Part shown: one piece after another, positions 22,567-30,821 of the stretch | Numbering within the stretch: the stretch's first letter is position 1 | How the letters are laid out: each line of letters begins with the position of its first letter | Origin: an uncultured Prevotella sp. | Lineage (GTDB): Bacteria > Bacteroidota > Bacteroidia > Bacteroidales > Bacteroidaceae | Assembly: GCA_946183415.1 (NCBI GenBank) | Contig: CAMHAM010000029.1 | Location: 1-37,011, forward strand | DNA length: 37,011 nt | Reading direction: 5' to 3' | Notes under the pieces: model-generated | What the model saw: the letters and a program-made list of their open reading frames with translations, nothing else | Database searches by the model: none | What the model was told of the DNA's origin: nothing | Program-made: the position numbers and the translations under genes

Positions 22567-22627
22567 ATTCCCAAGGTGGGAATGTTATGTTCCCAACGTG
22601 GGAACGCCATGTTCCCAGCATGGGAAC
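22567..22627. repeat. 22-bp array of three TTCCCAnnnTGGGAA palindromes
   Basis: Palindrome cores begin at 22568, 22590 and 22612, exactly 22 bp apart, with centres AGG, ACG and GCA. The flanking base pair changes together: A...T around the first, G...C around the second and third. Confidence 0.88.
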
Positions 22628-22681
22628 AATTCTTCTCCTTCATAGAAACGATGCCTCGCCCACTTGATAACGAATAGAAGA

Positions 22682-22714
22682 ACAGTAGGGAATTAGTAGA
22701 GGATTAGTAGAAGA
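22682..22714. repeat. inverted 11-bp array
   Basis: Read on the minus strand this is CTTCTACTAAT CCTCTACTAA and a third, decayed unit, i.e. the 22371 array in opposite orientation with the same 11-bp period. A further perfect inverted unit lies at 22768-22778. Confidence 0.7.
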
Positions 22715-22859
22715 TAAATAGATGTAAAAAACACATAAACAATTTATAATCAGCAATATACCATCCATTTAGTAGAGGTAAATAGCAATTTATAAAGCGA
22801 AGGCATATTCTCACCATGATGCACATCAGTTGCTGGAGCCAGCGCGACTCATGGCGGAG

Positions 22860-22871
22860 TGGCCCCAGAGT
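22860..22871. repeat. half copy of the dispersed palindromic repeat
   Basis: TGGCCCCAGAGT is the reverse complement of 22193-22204. It lies 6 nt past the end of the DUF1593 gene and closes the array block on the right. Confidence 0.6.
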
Positions 22872-22877
22872 CAAAAA

Positions 22878-24260
22878 TCATTCTGTTTTTATGATGATTC
22901 TGCGATAGGCGGGCAAGTTGTGCTTGCTGATGTCGTGCACTTCGCAGATGATGTGAATCTCGTCGTTAGCAGAGTCTGCTGGTATTTTTACTTTGACAGA
23001 CGAAGATGCTGCATGGCTGATGGTTGCCGTTGTCTGTCCGATGCCACTCTGCTGCCACCATTTGAAAGTAAGTGCATCACCATCGGGGTCAAACGATGCT
23101 GTAGCATCGAGGGTGATAGTCTGACTGGCTTTTGCCATGATGACGACAGCGTCAGTACCCTTCTCACCATTAATGATCGCTACAGGATTGTGATTGCCCC
23201 GCCCAGTCTCAGCCCATTCGATACGGGCGATAAAATCGTTAAGCTGGTCGGGATAGAACCGGCGGTAATAGGTTTCAGAGATTGTCTTCACAGGCTCCTG
23301 CCAACTGGTCCATGCGTAGGTCGTAGAGTCCTTAGTCAGCGCCCATGTGTGATAACCGCCCCACCCTACCTGCATTGGTTCCTCTGGATTGTGAAGGCCA
23401 TTTGGTATGACGTTGAGGAACGAAGGCGTATCACCCTCTACACCATATTTATAATCAGGATACTGCTTACCCAGCGCAGCGTGTCCCTGGATTTGCTGCT
23501 TAATCTGCTGCCAAAAGTCCTGTCCGAGAGTGCATTGCAACTGCCAGGTGCCTTCATCCCACACAAACAGGAGGTCGTCAGCAAACTCTCGACGCATCCA
23601 TTGATGAGAGCTGTAAGCCAGGTCCATACGCATGCCGTAGACCATATCCTGATCTGTGATGGTGTACAGACGGAGTTTATGCAGGAATGCCTTCAGCTGT
23701 TCAGGCGTACGTGTCTGCTTCACCTTCCAAATAGCTTGCGCCAATGTGTTGGCACCGCCCCAGGCACATACCCAGATGGGGCGTTCGTCATTTTCGTCGG
23801 CCAGGCGGATAATGAGTTCGCTGCCTTCGCTGTCGTTATCTTTGCCAATCACCTTGATGCCTGCTCGCTGGCTGCCCATCACGCAACGGCTACGAATGTA
23901 TTCCGTGCTTGGCCAATAGCCCATCTCCTGACTGCCATTTTCGTTGTCAATGCAGAGAAATGACTTTTGGCCAGAGCGCTTCATGAGGTTATTCACATCA
24001 GCCTGGTAAGCCTCAACCACCGAATCGCGATAGGCGGCACTCTGCGTAGGATAAGGATCACAGTTCCAACCTGTTGAAGTGATGATGCCTTCAATCTCCA
24101 ATTGGTCGGCATAGCAAAGCAGATGCACGAGCGACTCAGTATCGTCAGGTTCGAGATCCGGTTGCCCAACGTCAGTCAGGATGACCACACGAGGCTTCTG
24201 TTGTGCTTGCGCTCCTATTGGCAAGAGGCAGAGCAGAAGAATAAGAAGAATAATCAACAT
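22878..24260 (-). CDS. DUF1593 secreted protein, nucleoside-hydrolase-like
   Basis: 460 residues with a signal peptide (LIILLILLLCLLPIGAQAQ). The N-terminal domain begins RVVILTDVGQPDLEPDDTES, with the Asp-rich motif of the nucleoside-hydrolase-like DUF1593 family (related to the Sde182 cellulose-binding protein). The C-terminal part has an Ig/PKD-like module with ITLDATASFDPDGDALTFKWWQQSG. Such proteins are secreted and associated with polysaccharide use; the true substrate is not known. The gene is divergent from the MATE gene. Confidence 0.88.
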   Translation of the reverse strand: MLIILLILLLCLLPIGAQAQQKPRVVILTDVGQPDLEPDDTESLVHLLCYADQLEIEGIITSTGWNCDPYPTQSAAYRDSVVEAYQADVNNLMKRSGQKSFLCIDNENGSQEMGYWPSTEYIRSRCVMGSQRAGIKVIGKDNDSEGSELIIRLADENDERPIWVCAWGGANTLAQAIWKVKQTRTPEQLKAFLHKLRLYTITDQDMVYGMRMDLAYSSHQWMRREFADDLLFVWDEGTWQLQCTLGQDFWQQIKQQIQGHAALGKQYPDYKYGVEGDTPSFLNVIPNGLHNPEEPMQVGWGGYHTWALTKDSTTYAWTSWQEPVKTISETYYRRFYPDQLNDFIARIEWAETGRGNHNPVAIINGEKGTDAVVIMAKASQTITLDATASFDPDGDALTFKWWQQSGIGQTTATISHAASSSVKVKIPADSANDEIHIICEVHDISKHNLPAYRRIIIKTE

Positions 24261-24276
24261 TCGTTAAAAATTTCTG

Positions 24277-24284
24277 CAAATATA
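24277..24284 (-). promoter_or_regulatory. -7 box of the DUF1593 gene
   Basis: TATATTTG on the minus strand, 17 nt from the ATG at 24260, so the leader would be very short. No clear -33 element. Confidence 0.4.
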
Positions 24285-24306
24285 ATCATATTTCTTCTAA
24301 TTTCAT

Positions 24307-24314
24307 TATTTTTG
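24307..24314 (+). promoter_or_regulatory. -7 box of the MATE gene
   Basis: TATTTTTG matches TAnnTTTG, 51 nt before the ATG at 24365. The -33 is not a clear TTTG. It lies 23 bp from the divergent box at 24277-24284. Confidence 0.45.
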
Positions 24315-24364
24315 CCTCCAGTTTTAATTGTATTAACAGTTACTATACGAAGAAAAGGAAATAA

Positions 24365-25702
24365 ATGTCTGAAAGTTCTCTGAAACATCAACTGAAAGTA
24401 ATCACCATCCCAGTGTTTATCGAGATTGCACTGGTGATGCTGCTCGGTGCGGTTGATACCGTGATGCTGAGCCGCTACAGCGACAATAGTGTGGCTGCAG
24501 TGGGACTCGACAATCAGTTGATGTCACTCGTATTCCTTGTCTATCAGTTCTTCTCGATGGGTGCTGCCATCCTTTGTGCGCAATACATCGGAGCAGGATA
24601 CAAGAAGCGACTGGTACAGGTGGTGGGCATGGCACTGGTGGTGAACCTGATGCTCGGACTGACGGTCAGTGCCCTACTCTTCTTCTTTGCAGAAGACCTG
24701 CTCAGACTAATGGGGCTGCGCCCTGAACTGATGGGCGACGGAGTGGTCTACCTGCGGCTAACAGGAGCTCTCTCATTCTTCCAAGCCCTGTCGCTGACAT
24801 TCTCTGCCTCACTGCGCAGTGCCGACAAGGTGATATGGCCAATGGTAGTAACGGGCATAGTCAACGTGCTGAACATCCTGGGCAACTATGCCTTGATCTT
24901 CGGCCATTGGGGCTGTCCGCAACTGGGTGTTGAGGGTGCTGCCATTGCCACCGCGACAAGCCGTGCCGTCTCCATGGTGCTGCTGGCCATCGTCCACTTC
25001 CGTGTCCACATCCGTAAGTTCCCGCTGAGTTACTTCCGCCCGATGCCCTGGCAGGAGCTCAGATACCTGCTGAAGATAGGCATTCCAGCCATGAGCGAGA
25101 ACATCAGCTACAGCCTCTCACAAGTGGTCATCACCTATTTCATCAATCAGATCAGCAACGAGGCGCTGGCCACGCGTACCTATTGTTATAATATGATTAT
25201 GTTCGTCTATCTGTTCTGTGTCAGCATCACTCAGGGCGGCGACATACTTGTGGGGCATCTTGTAGGCCAATGGCGACACCAAGCAGCCTATGTCCTTGGT
25301 AATTACTTCTTCCGCTGGGCGATGATTATCACCATCACAGGCTCCATCATACTCGCCGTAGCCGGACCTGGATTGCTGAGTGTCTTTACCGACAATGAGG
25401 AGATCATACGCATGGGAGTCTGGATACTGATAGTCGATGTGTTCCTTGAGATAGGTCGTACGTCGAACATTTTCGCCGGCAGCACACTACGGGCCACAGG
25501 CGACACCTTCTATCCTTTCCTGGTCGGCATCATCTTCCAGTGGAGCATCGCCGTTGGCCTCAGCTATGTCATCGGCATCCCCCTCGGCTATGGCCTTGTG
25601 GGCATGTGGATAGGCTTTGCTCTCGACGAGAACATCCGTGGTGTCATCCTTCTCCGTCGTTGGCATTCAGGCAAATGGCGAAGCAAGGGATTTGTCAGAT
25701 AG
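24365..25702 (+). CDS. MATE-family efflux transporter
   Basis: 445 residues with about twelve hydrophobic helices, a size and pattern typical of MATE (multidrug and toxic compound extrusion) proteins that export cationic drugs or metabolites using Na+ or H+ gradients. Family-like stretches are IPVFIEIALVMLLGAVDTVMLSRYSDNSVAAVG (helix 1, read across positions 16-48), NILGNYALIFGHWGCPQLGVEGAAIATATSR, and GIPAMSENISYSLSQVVITYFINQ in the second half. Substrate unknown. It is followed after 27 nt by the zinc-ribbon gene and probably co-transcribed with it. Confidence 0.92.
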   Translation: MSESSLKHQLKVITIPVFIEIALVMLLGAVDTVMLSRYSDNSVAAVGLDNQLMSLVFLVYQFFSMGAAILCAQYIGAGYKKRLVQVVGMALVVNLMLGLTVSALLFFFAEDLLRLMGLRPELMGDGVVYLRLTGALSFFQALSLTFSASLRSADKVIWPMVVTGIVNVLNILGNYALIFGHWGCPQLGVEGAAIATATSRAVSMVLLAIVHFRVHIRKFPLSYFRPMPWQELRYLLKIGIPAMSENISYSLSQVVITYFINQISNEALATRTYCYNMIMFVYLFCVSITQGGDILVGHLVGQWRHQAAYVLGNYFFRWAMIITITGSIILAVAGPGLLSVFTDNEEIIRMGVWILIVDVFLEIGRTSNIFAGSTLRATGDTFYPFLVGIIFQWSIAVGLSYVIGIPLGYGLVGMWIGFALDENIRGVILLRRWHSGKWRSKGFVR

Positions 25703-25729
25703 AAACAACATGTCAAAACATATCAGCTG

Positions 25730-26023
25730 ATGGCTTGGAAACTGAAATATCGCTGTAAGGACTGTGGCTATGAAGCCGACGTGTACGAGGGAAGAGGACT
25801 CTTTCGGCAGGAGATAACCGCCATGACCTGCCCCGACTGCAAGACTGTGCAGAACATCGTCGTGGGCGGCATCATTGCCGACGTAGCCCCCTCGTACAGG
25901 AGCGAGGTAGGTCGTCTGTGCTTGAACTGCGGGAGCGATCGCATTCGCATTTGGGACAAGCATACCTGCCCCAAATGCGAAGGCGAAATGGAAGAAACGG
26001 GCGAGAAGGAGTTCTGGACCTAA
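25730..26023 (+). CDS. small double zinc-ribbon protein, function unknown
   Basis: 97 residues with four CxxC pairs: Cys9/Cys12, Cys34/Cys37, Cys64/Cys67 and Cys80/Cys83. This would give two zinc ribbons separated by a hydrophobic linker (IVVGGIIADVAP). No DNA-binding, enzymatic or membrane signature is visible. It follows the MATE gene by 27 nt and converges on the C69 gene with a 23-nt gap. I do not recognise a named family. Confidence 0.75.
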   Translation: MAWKLKYRCKDCGYEADVYEGRGLFRQEITAMTCPDCKTVQNIVVGGIIADVAPSYRSEVGRLCLNCGSDRIRIWDKHTCPKCEGEMEETGEKEFWT

Positions 26024-26046
26024 TCCTTTTAAACAGGCACTGGAAC

Positions 26047-27789
26047 TTATTTCTTCTCTTTCTGAGGCACGAGGAACTTGCTGCCTGTCTGCTTGAGGAT
26101 ATCCTTGGCATAGCGCTCAGGGAATCCTGGACGAACGACACGGGCTCCGTGGCCATGAGGCGTGCGGAGGAAGGTACCTTTCTCATCAGTGGGCTTCACC
26201 ACCATGTCGTTGTACTTCACGATGAGGAAGAAAGCAAGCTGCTGCCAGCGGCTGATCATCTCGTCGCCTTTCTGACAACTATAGTCGGTGAGCAACTTGA
26301 TGCGCTCGTCGGCTGTAGGCAGGGCAAGGGCCTTAGCCTCAATCTCGGGCTGCAGACGGTCGTAAGAGGCATCGAGCGAGTCGCGTACGGCCTGAAGCGA
26401 GGGGAACATCATCGAGTAACGGGGATAGACCATATTGCTGACCCAGTTGCACACCCAGAAAGCGTTGTCCATAGAGAAAGTGACATCATCGGCCCCCTCG
26501 CCTGAGAAACATTTCGGACGGCTAGTCATGCACGAATACATCGGGGTGTAGGCCACCATGTTACCATCGTCGTTACCGAACCAGAAACAGGCACCGACCT
26601 CACGTGGCAGCGAGGCGCGCATCTGCGAGATGTACGACCAAGCCGTCTGCTGAGTAGAGATGGGACGCTCGTTGAAGTACTCCACACCGTCGACCTTGAA
26701 GGAAAGTGGTGAGGGACGGTAAGGCATCTGGAAGATACCACCGCCAATATCGCTGTCGAGGGCAAAGGGTGTGCCCTCATAGTGGTCGCGCATGGCGTCG
26801 CGCAAATCCTGAATGGTGACCTTCTTGTTGGGGATGATCCATAGGGGCATCTCCTTGGCGCCATTCTCGATGCCAGCAGCATAGGGTACATACTCAGAGA
26901 AGTCGTCGGCAAAGCGGTTGAAGAAGCTCCATACACGGGCCTCACAATAACGGCGACCTGAGAAGTCGGGGGCTGCATAGGCGGCATTATAGGAGAACTC
27001 AGTTTCCTTGCCCTCGAACCAGCCCATCGCACGGGCATAGCTGACGACATTGTCGGAGCAGACCATCAGACTCTGGGCTTTAGACTTTTGAAGATTACGC
27101 TCAGCCTTGGCAATGGCTTTGGGGTTCAGCAGATCCTTCATCTTCACCTGCACATAGCGGCCATCGAGGAACTTAGTGATACGGCTCTGATTAGCATGAG
27201 CGGCTATGGCATCGTCGGGGATCCGGACTGCCACCCACACGGTGCGCTCCTTTGACTTCGTGCGATCAGGGCCGCACCCCATCATCTCAAGCATCCAAGC
27301 CTCGTCCTTATCGGCCACCGAGAATGTTTCACCCTCGGAATAGTAGCCATACTGCTCGACAAGCGACGTCATCACTTGAAGAGCCTCACGGGCCGTCTTT
27401 GAGCGCTGGAGGGCGATGTAGATGAGTGAGCCGTAGTCGATGACACCCGTTGAGTCGGCCATCTCCTCACGGCCCCCAAAGGTAGTCTCGCCGATGGTGA
27501 CCTGCCACTCGTTGGAGTTGCCGATAACGTTCCACGTCTGTGGAGCCTCCGCAATCTCACCGAGATACTTATTGGTATCCCACTCGTAAATCTTACGCAT
27601 CTCACCAGCCGCATGGGTAGCAGCTGGATAGTGATAGAGGGGCATAAAGGCACCATAGGAGTCGGCATTATAAGTAACGAAAACCGAACCGTCGGCAGAG
27701 GCTTTCTTACCCACGATGAAGTTGGTGCATGCCAATGAAGCCGACAGTGGTATGAGAACTGACAGAAGAACAAATATTACTTTTTTCAT
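26047..27789 (-). CDS. secreted C69-family dipeptidase
   Basis: 580 residues from ATG at 27789 (MKKVIFVLL...); an upstream ATG at 27828 adds a poor extension. Signal peptide 1-20 ends SASLA, leaving Cys21 (ACTNFIVG) as the N-terminal nucleophile expected for this Ntn-hydrolase family. Further family motifs are DGSVFVTYNADS, EWQVTIGETTFGGREEM and DKDEAWMLEMMG. It probably degrades peptides in the periplasm. The C-terminus is a charged tail. It lies downstream of nadC, separated by a repeat-filled 107-nt gap. Confidence 0.92.
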   Translation of the reverse strand: MKKVIFVLLSVLIPLSASLACTNFIVGKKASADGSVFVTYNADSYGAFMPLYHYPAATHAAGEMRKIYEWDTNKYLGEIAEAPQTWNVIGNSNEWQVTIGETTFGGREEMADSTGVIDYGSLIYIALQRSKTAREALQVMTSLVEQYGYYSEGETFSVADKDEAWMLEMMGCGPDRTKSKERTVWVAVRIPDDAIAAHANQSRITKFLDGRYVQVKMKDLLNPKAIAKAERNLQKSKAQSLMVCSDNVVSYARAMGWFEGKETEFSYNAAYAAPDFSGRRYCEARVWSFFNRFADDFSEYVPYAAGIENGAKEMPLWIIPNKKVTIQDLRDAMRDHYEGTPFALDSDIGGGIFQMPYRPSPLSFKVDGVEYFNERPISTQQTAWSYISQMRASLPREVGACFWFGNDDGNMVAYTPMYSCMTSRPKCFSGEGADDVTFSMDNAFWVCNWVSNMVYPRYSMMFPSLQAVRDSLDASYDRLQPEIEAKALALPTADERIKLLTDYSCQKGDEMISRWQQLAFFLIVKYNDMVVKPTDEKGTFLRTPHGHGARVVRPGFPERYAKDILKQTGSKFLVPQKEKK

Positions 27790-27814
27790 ATTACCTATTA
27801 TATATATAATTATT

Positions 27815-27891
27815 AGACATAAGAACAAAAGGACAAATCATAGCGCTTGGTGATAGCGTAGCTTTCTTATGTATCTTATGTTCTTATGTCT
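27815..27891. repeat. inverted repeat AGACATAAGAACA with CTTATGT repeats
   Basis: AGACATAAGAACA (27815-27827) is perfectly inverted at 27879-27891, 51 nt away. CTTATGT also recurs at 27866, 27875 and 27883. It occupies the gap between nadC and the C69 gene and leaves no TAnnTTTG box visible there. Confidence 0.7.
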
Positions 27892-27896
27892 GAAGA

Positions 27897-28745
27897 TCAA
27901 CAGGCCTTGAACGACATGTCGAGGCCCTTGACAGAGTGCGTGAGGGCTCCTACGGAAATGAAGTCAACCCCCTGTTCGGCATAGTCGCGAATGGTATCGA
28001 AGGTAATTCCCCCACTCGACTCGGTCTCGAAACGGCCAGCGATGATATCAACGGCCTTCTTCGTATCTGGCACAGAGAAGTTGTCGAGCATGATGCGGTC
28101 GACACCACCATGGTCGAGCACCTGCTGGAGTTCGTCGAACGAGCGCACCTCTATCTCGATCTTCAGGTTGAGACCTTTCTCTTCGAGATACTTGTGGCAG
28201 CGATCGATGGCATTCACTATGCCACCTGAGAAGTCGACGTGGTTATCCTTGAGCAGGATCATGTCGAAGAGTCCGATACGGTGATTACAACCGCCACCAA
28301 TCTTCACGGCCTGCTTCTCGAGCATACGCATGCCAGGGGTGGTCTTGCGGGTGTCAAGCACACGGGTGTGGGTGCCCTTCAGTCGTTCCACATACTTATC
28401 AGTCATCGTGGCAATACCGCTCATGCGCTGCATGATGTTGAGCATGAGTCGCTCAGTCTGCAGCAACGAGCGCACACGTCCGCTGACAATCATGGCGATG
28501 TCACCCTTCTTCACTCGGGTGCCGTCGGGCATGAGCACTTCGACCTGCATCTCTGGATCGAAGCGACGGAACACCTCTTTGGCTATCTCCACACCAGCAA
28601 GAATACCATCCTCCTTAATGAGCAGATGCGACTTCCCCATCGCATCCTCAGGGATGCAGCAGAGCGTGGTATGGTCGCCATCGCCGATATCCTCGGCAAA
28701 CGACAGATCAATCAGTCTGTCAACCAGTTCGTCTACACTTAACAT
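27897..28745 (-). CDS. nadC: nicotinate-nucleotide pyrophosphorylase (carboxylating)
   Basis: 282 residues, the quinolinate phosphoribosyltransferase of NAD synthesis: quinolinate + PRPP to nicotinate mononucleotide, CO2 and PPi. Signatures are EDIGDGDHTT near the start, LNIMQRMSGIATMTDKYV, DTRKTTPGMRMLEKQAVKIGGGCNHR, LLKDNHVDF and SSGGITFDTIRDYAEQGVDFISVGALTHS. No nadA/nadB is nearby. The gap to the upstream barrel gene is 26 nt and contains a TATAGTT-type repeat. Confidence 0.96.
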   Translation of the reverse strand: MLSVDELVDRLIDLSFAEDIGDGDHTTLCCIPEDAMGKSHLLIKEDGILAGVEIAKEVFRRFDPEMQVEVLMPDGTRVKKGDIAMIVSGRVRSLLQTERLMLNIMQRMSGIATMTDKYVERLKGTHTRVLDTRKTTPGMRMLEKQAVKIGGGCNHRIGLFDMILLKDNHVDFSGGIVNAIDRCHKYLEEKGLNLKIEIEVRSFDELQQVLDHGGVDRIMLDNFSVPDTKKAVDIIAGRFETESSGGITFDTIRDYAEQGVDFISVGALTHSVKGLDMSFKAC

Positions 28746-28746
28746 A

Positions 28747-28777
28747 TCATCTATAAACTCTAAACTATTAACTAAAA
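28747..28777. repeat. TATAGTTT-type repeat in the nadC leader
   Basis: ATCTATAAACT...AAACTATTAACTAAAA closely resembles 8503-8531. It fills the 26-nt gap and reaches the upstream stop codon. Confidence 0.5.
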
Positions 28778-29284
28778 ATAGAAGCCAGCACCGACACGGA
28801 GACCAACTCCAGAGTAATCACTATCCTTGAAGCTCTGCTTGTAGTAAACCTCTGGCTCGATGGTGACGTGACGGCCTAAGAAGAATGCGTAGCCTGCATG
28901 TATCTCGGGCTGGAAGTCGTTGACCTTGGAACCTAAAGTCGTCTGATGGGCATACTTAGCCATCGCACCTACAAAGATTCCAACCTTATCGAAATAGTAA
29001 CGAGCGCCAGCACCAATCTCGAATGCCTTATAATCACCACCGTTCTGACTCAGGAATGCGACATCGCCCAATCCCATCAGGTTGTCGATGAAGAAGTAAC
29101 CTACCCTGCCACTGATGCCGATGTTGAAGTGGGACGACTTGGAGTAAGAGAGTGAGGCAGCCGACAGAGAAGCAGCCACATACATCTTATCCTGCTCGAA
29201 CGGGGTTCCAGAATCGTTCAAGTACTGTGCATTCATACTGGCCACCATCATAAGAGCGGCGAAAGTCATCATTAGCTTTTTCAT
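28772..29284 (-). CDS. small outer-membrane beta-barrel protein
   Basis: 170 residues from MKK at 29284 (Met two codons upstream possible). Signal peptide MKKLMMTFAALMMVASMNAQ, then an eight-strand-like barrel pattern: KMYVAASLSAASLSYS, HFNIGISGRVGYFFID, AFEIGAGARYYFDKVGIFVGAMAKYAH, HAGYAFFLGRHVTIEPEVYYKQSF, closing with VGLRVGAGFYF and a C-terminal Phe, as outer-membrane proteins usually have. It is an OMP_b-brl type; ligand unknown. It begins 19 nt after cstA. Confidence 0.85.
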   Translation of the reverse strand: MKKLMMTFAALMMVASMNAQYLNDSGTPFEQDKMYVAASLSAASLSYSKSSHFNIGISGRVGYFFIDNLMGLGDVAFLSQNGGDYKAFEIGAGARYYFDKVGIFVGAMAKYAHQTTLGSKVNDFQPEIHAGYAFFLGRHVTIEPEVYYKQSFKDSDYSGVGLRVGAGFYF

Positions 29285-29303
29285 AATCAAATTATAAATG
29301 TTA

Positions 29304-30773
29304 TTATTGGTTTGTTATTTTGTTTGTTTCCTTACGATACCAGATGCAGAACCAGATGATGGCCACCACGAGGCAGACACCTCCGAGGGGATAACCCACA
29401 CTCTCGGGCAATTGGAACGCCTGCTTTGAAACGAATAAGAACGTAGCGCAGACGGTGGTCATGAAGAGGGCTGGGATGAGTGTAACCCAATAAGGCTTCT
29501 TGTGGCGCACAAGGTAGACGGTGATCGTCCAGAGCGTAAAGACACTGAGTGCCTGATTAGAGAAGCCGAAGTACTGCCAGATAGTGTTGAAACCGTCAGG
29601 ATTTTCCAATTGCCAAATCAGCATGACTATTGAGCAGGCAAACATCGGGATACAGATGTAGAAACGGTTGATGATGGGTCGCTGATTAAGTTTTAGCCAC
29701 TCGGCCACGATCAGACGACCAGAGCGGAAGGCTGTATCACCCGAGGTGATAGGAGCGGCCACCACACCAAGCATTGCCAGGACGGCACCTGCGACACCTA
29801 ACCAATCGTTGCACACAAGGTTGACCACTGCAGGGGCTGAGGTATGGAAACCTGCTGTGGCATTAGCAATAAGTGTATATCCAGGAGCCGGTTCGCCATA
29901 GAAGAACCACGACGAGACACTCGCCCAGATAAGGGCCACGATACCCTCGGTGATCATCGCACCGTAGAAGATGGGGCGCCCCATGTGCTCATTACCTACA
30001 CAACGAGCCATGAGCGGACTCTGAGTTCCATGGAAGCCTGAGATCGCACCACAGGCAATCGTAATGAAGAGAGCTGGGAAGATGGCGTCTTTCCACTTGT
30101 CGGGCTCAGTAGCGGCTCCCATGTTATACAGGTTGGTCCAAACCTCAGGGATTGTAGGCCAATGGATGAAGAGCCATAACATCAGGGCACCTGCCATGAA
30201 GAGCAGCGAAAAAGCAAAGAGCGGATATACCTTGCCGATAATCTTGTCGATAGGCAGCATCGTGGCAATGATGTAGTAGACAAAGATAACAATTACCCAC
30301 ATCATCGTATCGCCTCCCATGGAGTGGAGAATCTCGGCAGGCGAATAGACGAACACCGTACCCACCATGATGAGCAGCAGGACGGTAAAGACAAGCATCG
30401 CATTCTTGGTTGTATTGCCAAGATAACGGCCGCACAACTCTGGCAATCCAGCCCCGTCGTGGCGCATAGAAAGCATACCAGAGAAATAGTCGTGGACGGC
30501 ACCAGCAAAAATACAACCAAAGACAATCCACAGATAAGCCACAGGACCGAACTTCGCTCCCATGATGGCACCGAAGATGGGACCCGTGCCAGCAATGTTA
30601 AGGAACTGAATCATGAAAACCTTCCAGTTGGGAAGCACGATGTAATCCAGTCCGTCAGCCTTTGCCAATGCTGGAGTCGGACGGTTATCTGGCCCGAAGA
30701 TGCGTTCCACAAAACGCCCATAGAGCAGATAACCCAATACAAGAGCTACTAAGCTCAATAAGAATGAAATCAT
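29304..30773 (-). CDS. cstA: carbon starvation protein A, putative pyruvate/peptide transporter
   Basis: 489 residues with about twelve to thirteen membrane helices. CstA motifs are present: LNIAGTGPIFGAIMGAKFGPVAYLWIVFG is spread over positions 58-86, GAVHDYFSGMLSMRHDGAGLPEL, and CGAISGFHGTQSPLMARC. The family members import pyruvate or peptides, with CstA induced in E. coli by carbon starvation. It is shorter than E. coli CstA (about 700 aa), as are other Bacteroidota versions. A TACTTTTG box lies upstream at 30805-30812. Confidence 0.93.
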   Translation of the reverse strand: MISFLLSLVALVLGYLLYGRFVERIFGPDNRPTPALAKADGLDYIVLPNWKVFMIQFLNIAGTGPIFGAIMGAKFGPVAYLWIVFGCIFAGAVHDYFSGMLSMRHDGAGLPELCGRYLGNTTKNAMLVFTVLLLIMVGTVFVYSPAEILHSMGGDTMMWVIVIFVYYIIATMLPIDKIIGKVYPLFAFSLLFMAGALMLWLFIHWPTIPEVWTNLYNMGAATEPDKWKDAIFPALFITIACGAISGFHGTQSPLMARCVGNEHMGRPIFYGAMITEGIVALIWASVSSWFFYGEPAPGYTLIANATAGFHTSAPAVVNLVCNDWLGVAGAVLAMLGVVAAPITSGDTAFRSGRLIVAEWLKLNQRPIINRFYICIPMFACSIVMLIWQLENPDGFNTIWQYFGFSNQALSVFTLWTITVYLVRHKKPYWVTLIPALFMTTVCATFLFVSKQAFQLPESVGYPLGGVCLVVAIIWFCIWYRKETNKITNQ

Positions 30774-30804
30774 TTTTTATTTGTTATTTGAGTTATTTTT
30801 GATG

Positions 30805-30812
30805 CAAAAGTA
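30805..30812 (-). promoter_or_regulatory. -7 box of cstA
   Basis: TACTTTTG on the minus strand, 32 nt before the cstA ATG. No clear -33 element. It faces away from the plus-strand promoter at 30822-30852. Confidence 0.5.
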
Positions 30813-30821
30813 GTGTTTTTA

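Larger units (their letters stand above)
22066..22877. other. 812-bp non-coding region with stacked tandem arrays
   Basis: Contents: the lipoprotein promoter and inverted repeat (22117-22180), paired palindromic repeats (22194-22240), an 11-bp array (22371-22425), a 21-bp array (22461-22544), a 22-bp palindrome array (22568-22626), a shorter inverted 11-bp array (22682-22714), one more inverted unit (22768-22778), and a half palindromic repeat (22860-22871). The open frame at 22346-22645 is only the translation of these repeats. No RNA gene or protein gene is supported. Confidence 0.75.

Noticed and set aside
22346..22645. 99-residue open frame (STKPLL-type repeats)
   Set aside because: It is the literal translation of the 11-, 21- and 22-bp arrays, has no start context, and its repeat units cross frames.
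22371..22714. CRISPR array
   Set aside because: Spacers would be 0-7 nt, the units differ from one another, and no cas gene is in the window.
22830..23963. 377-residue plus-strand open frame
   Set aside because: Antisense to the DUF1593 gene, which has a signal peptide and family motifs; the plus-strand product has neither.
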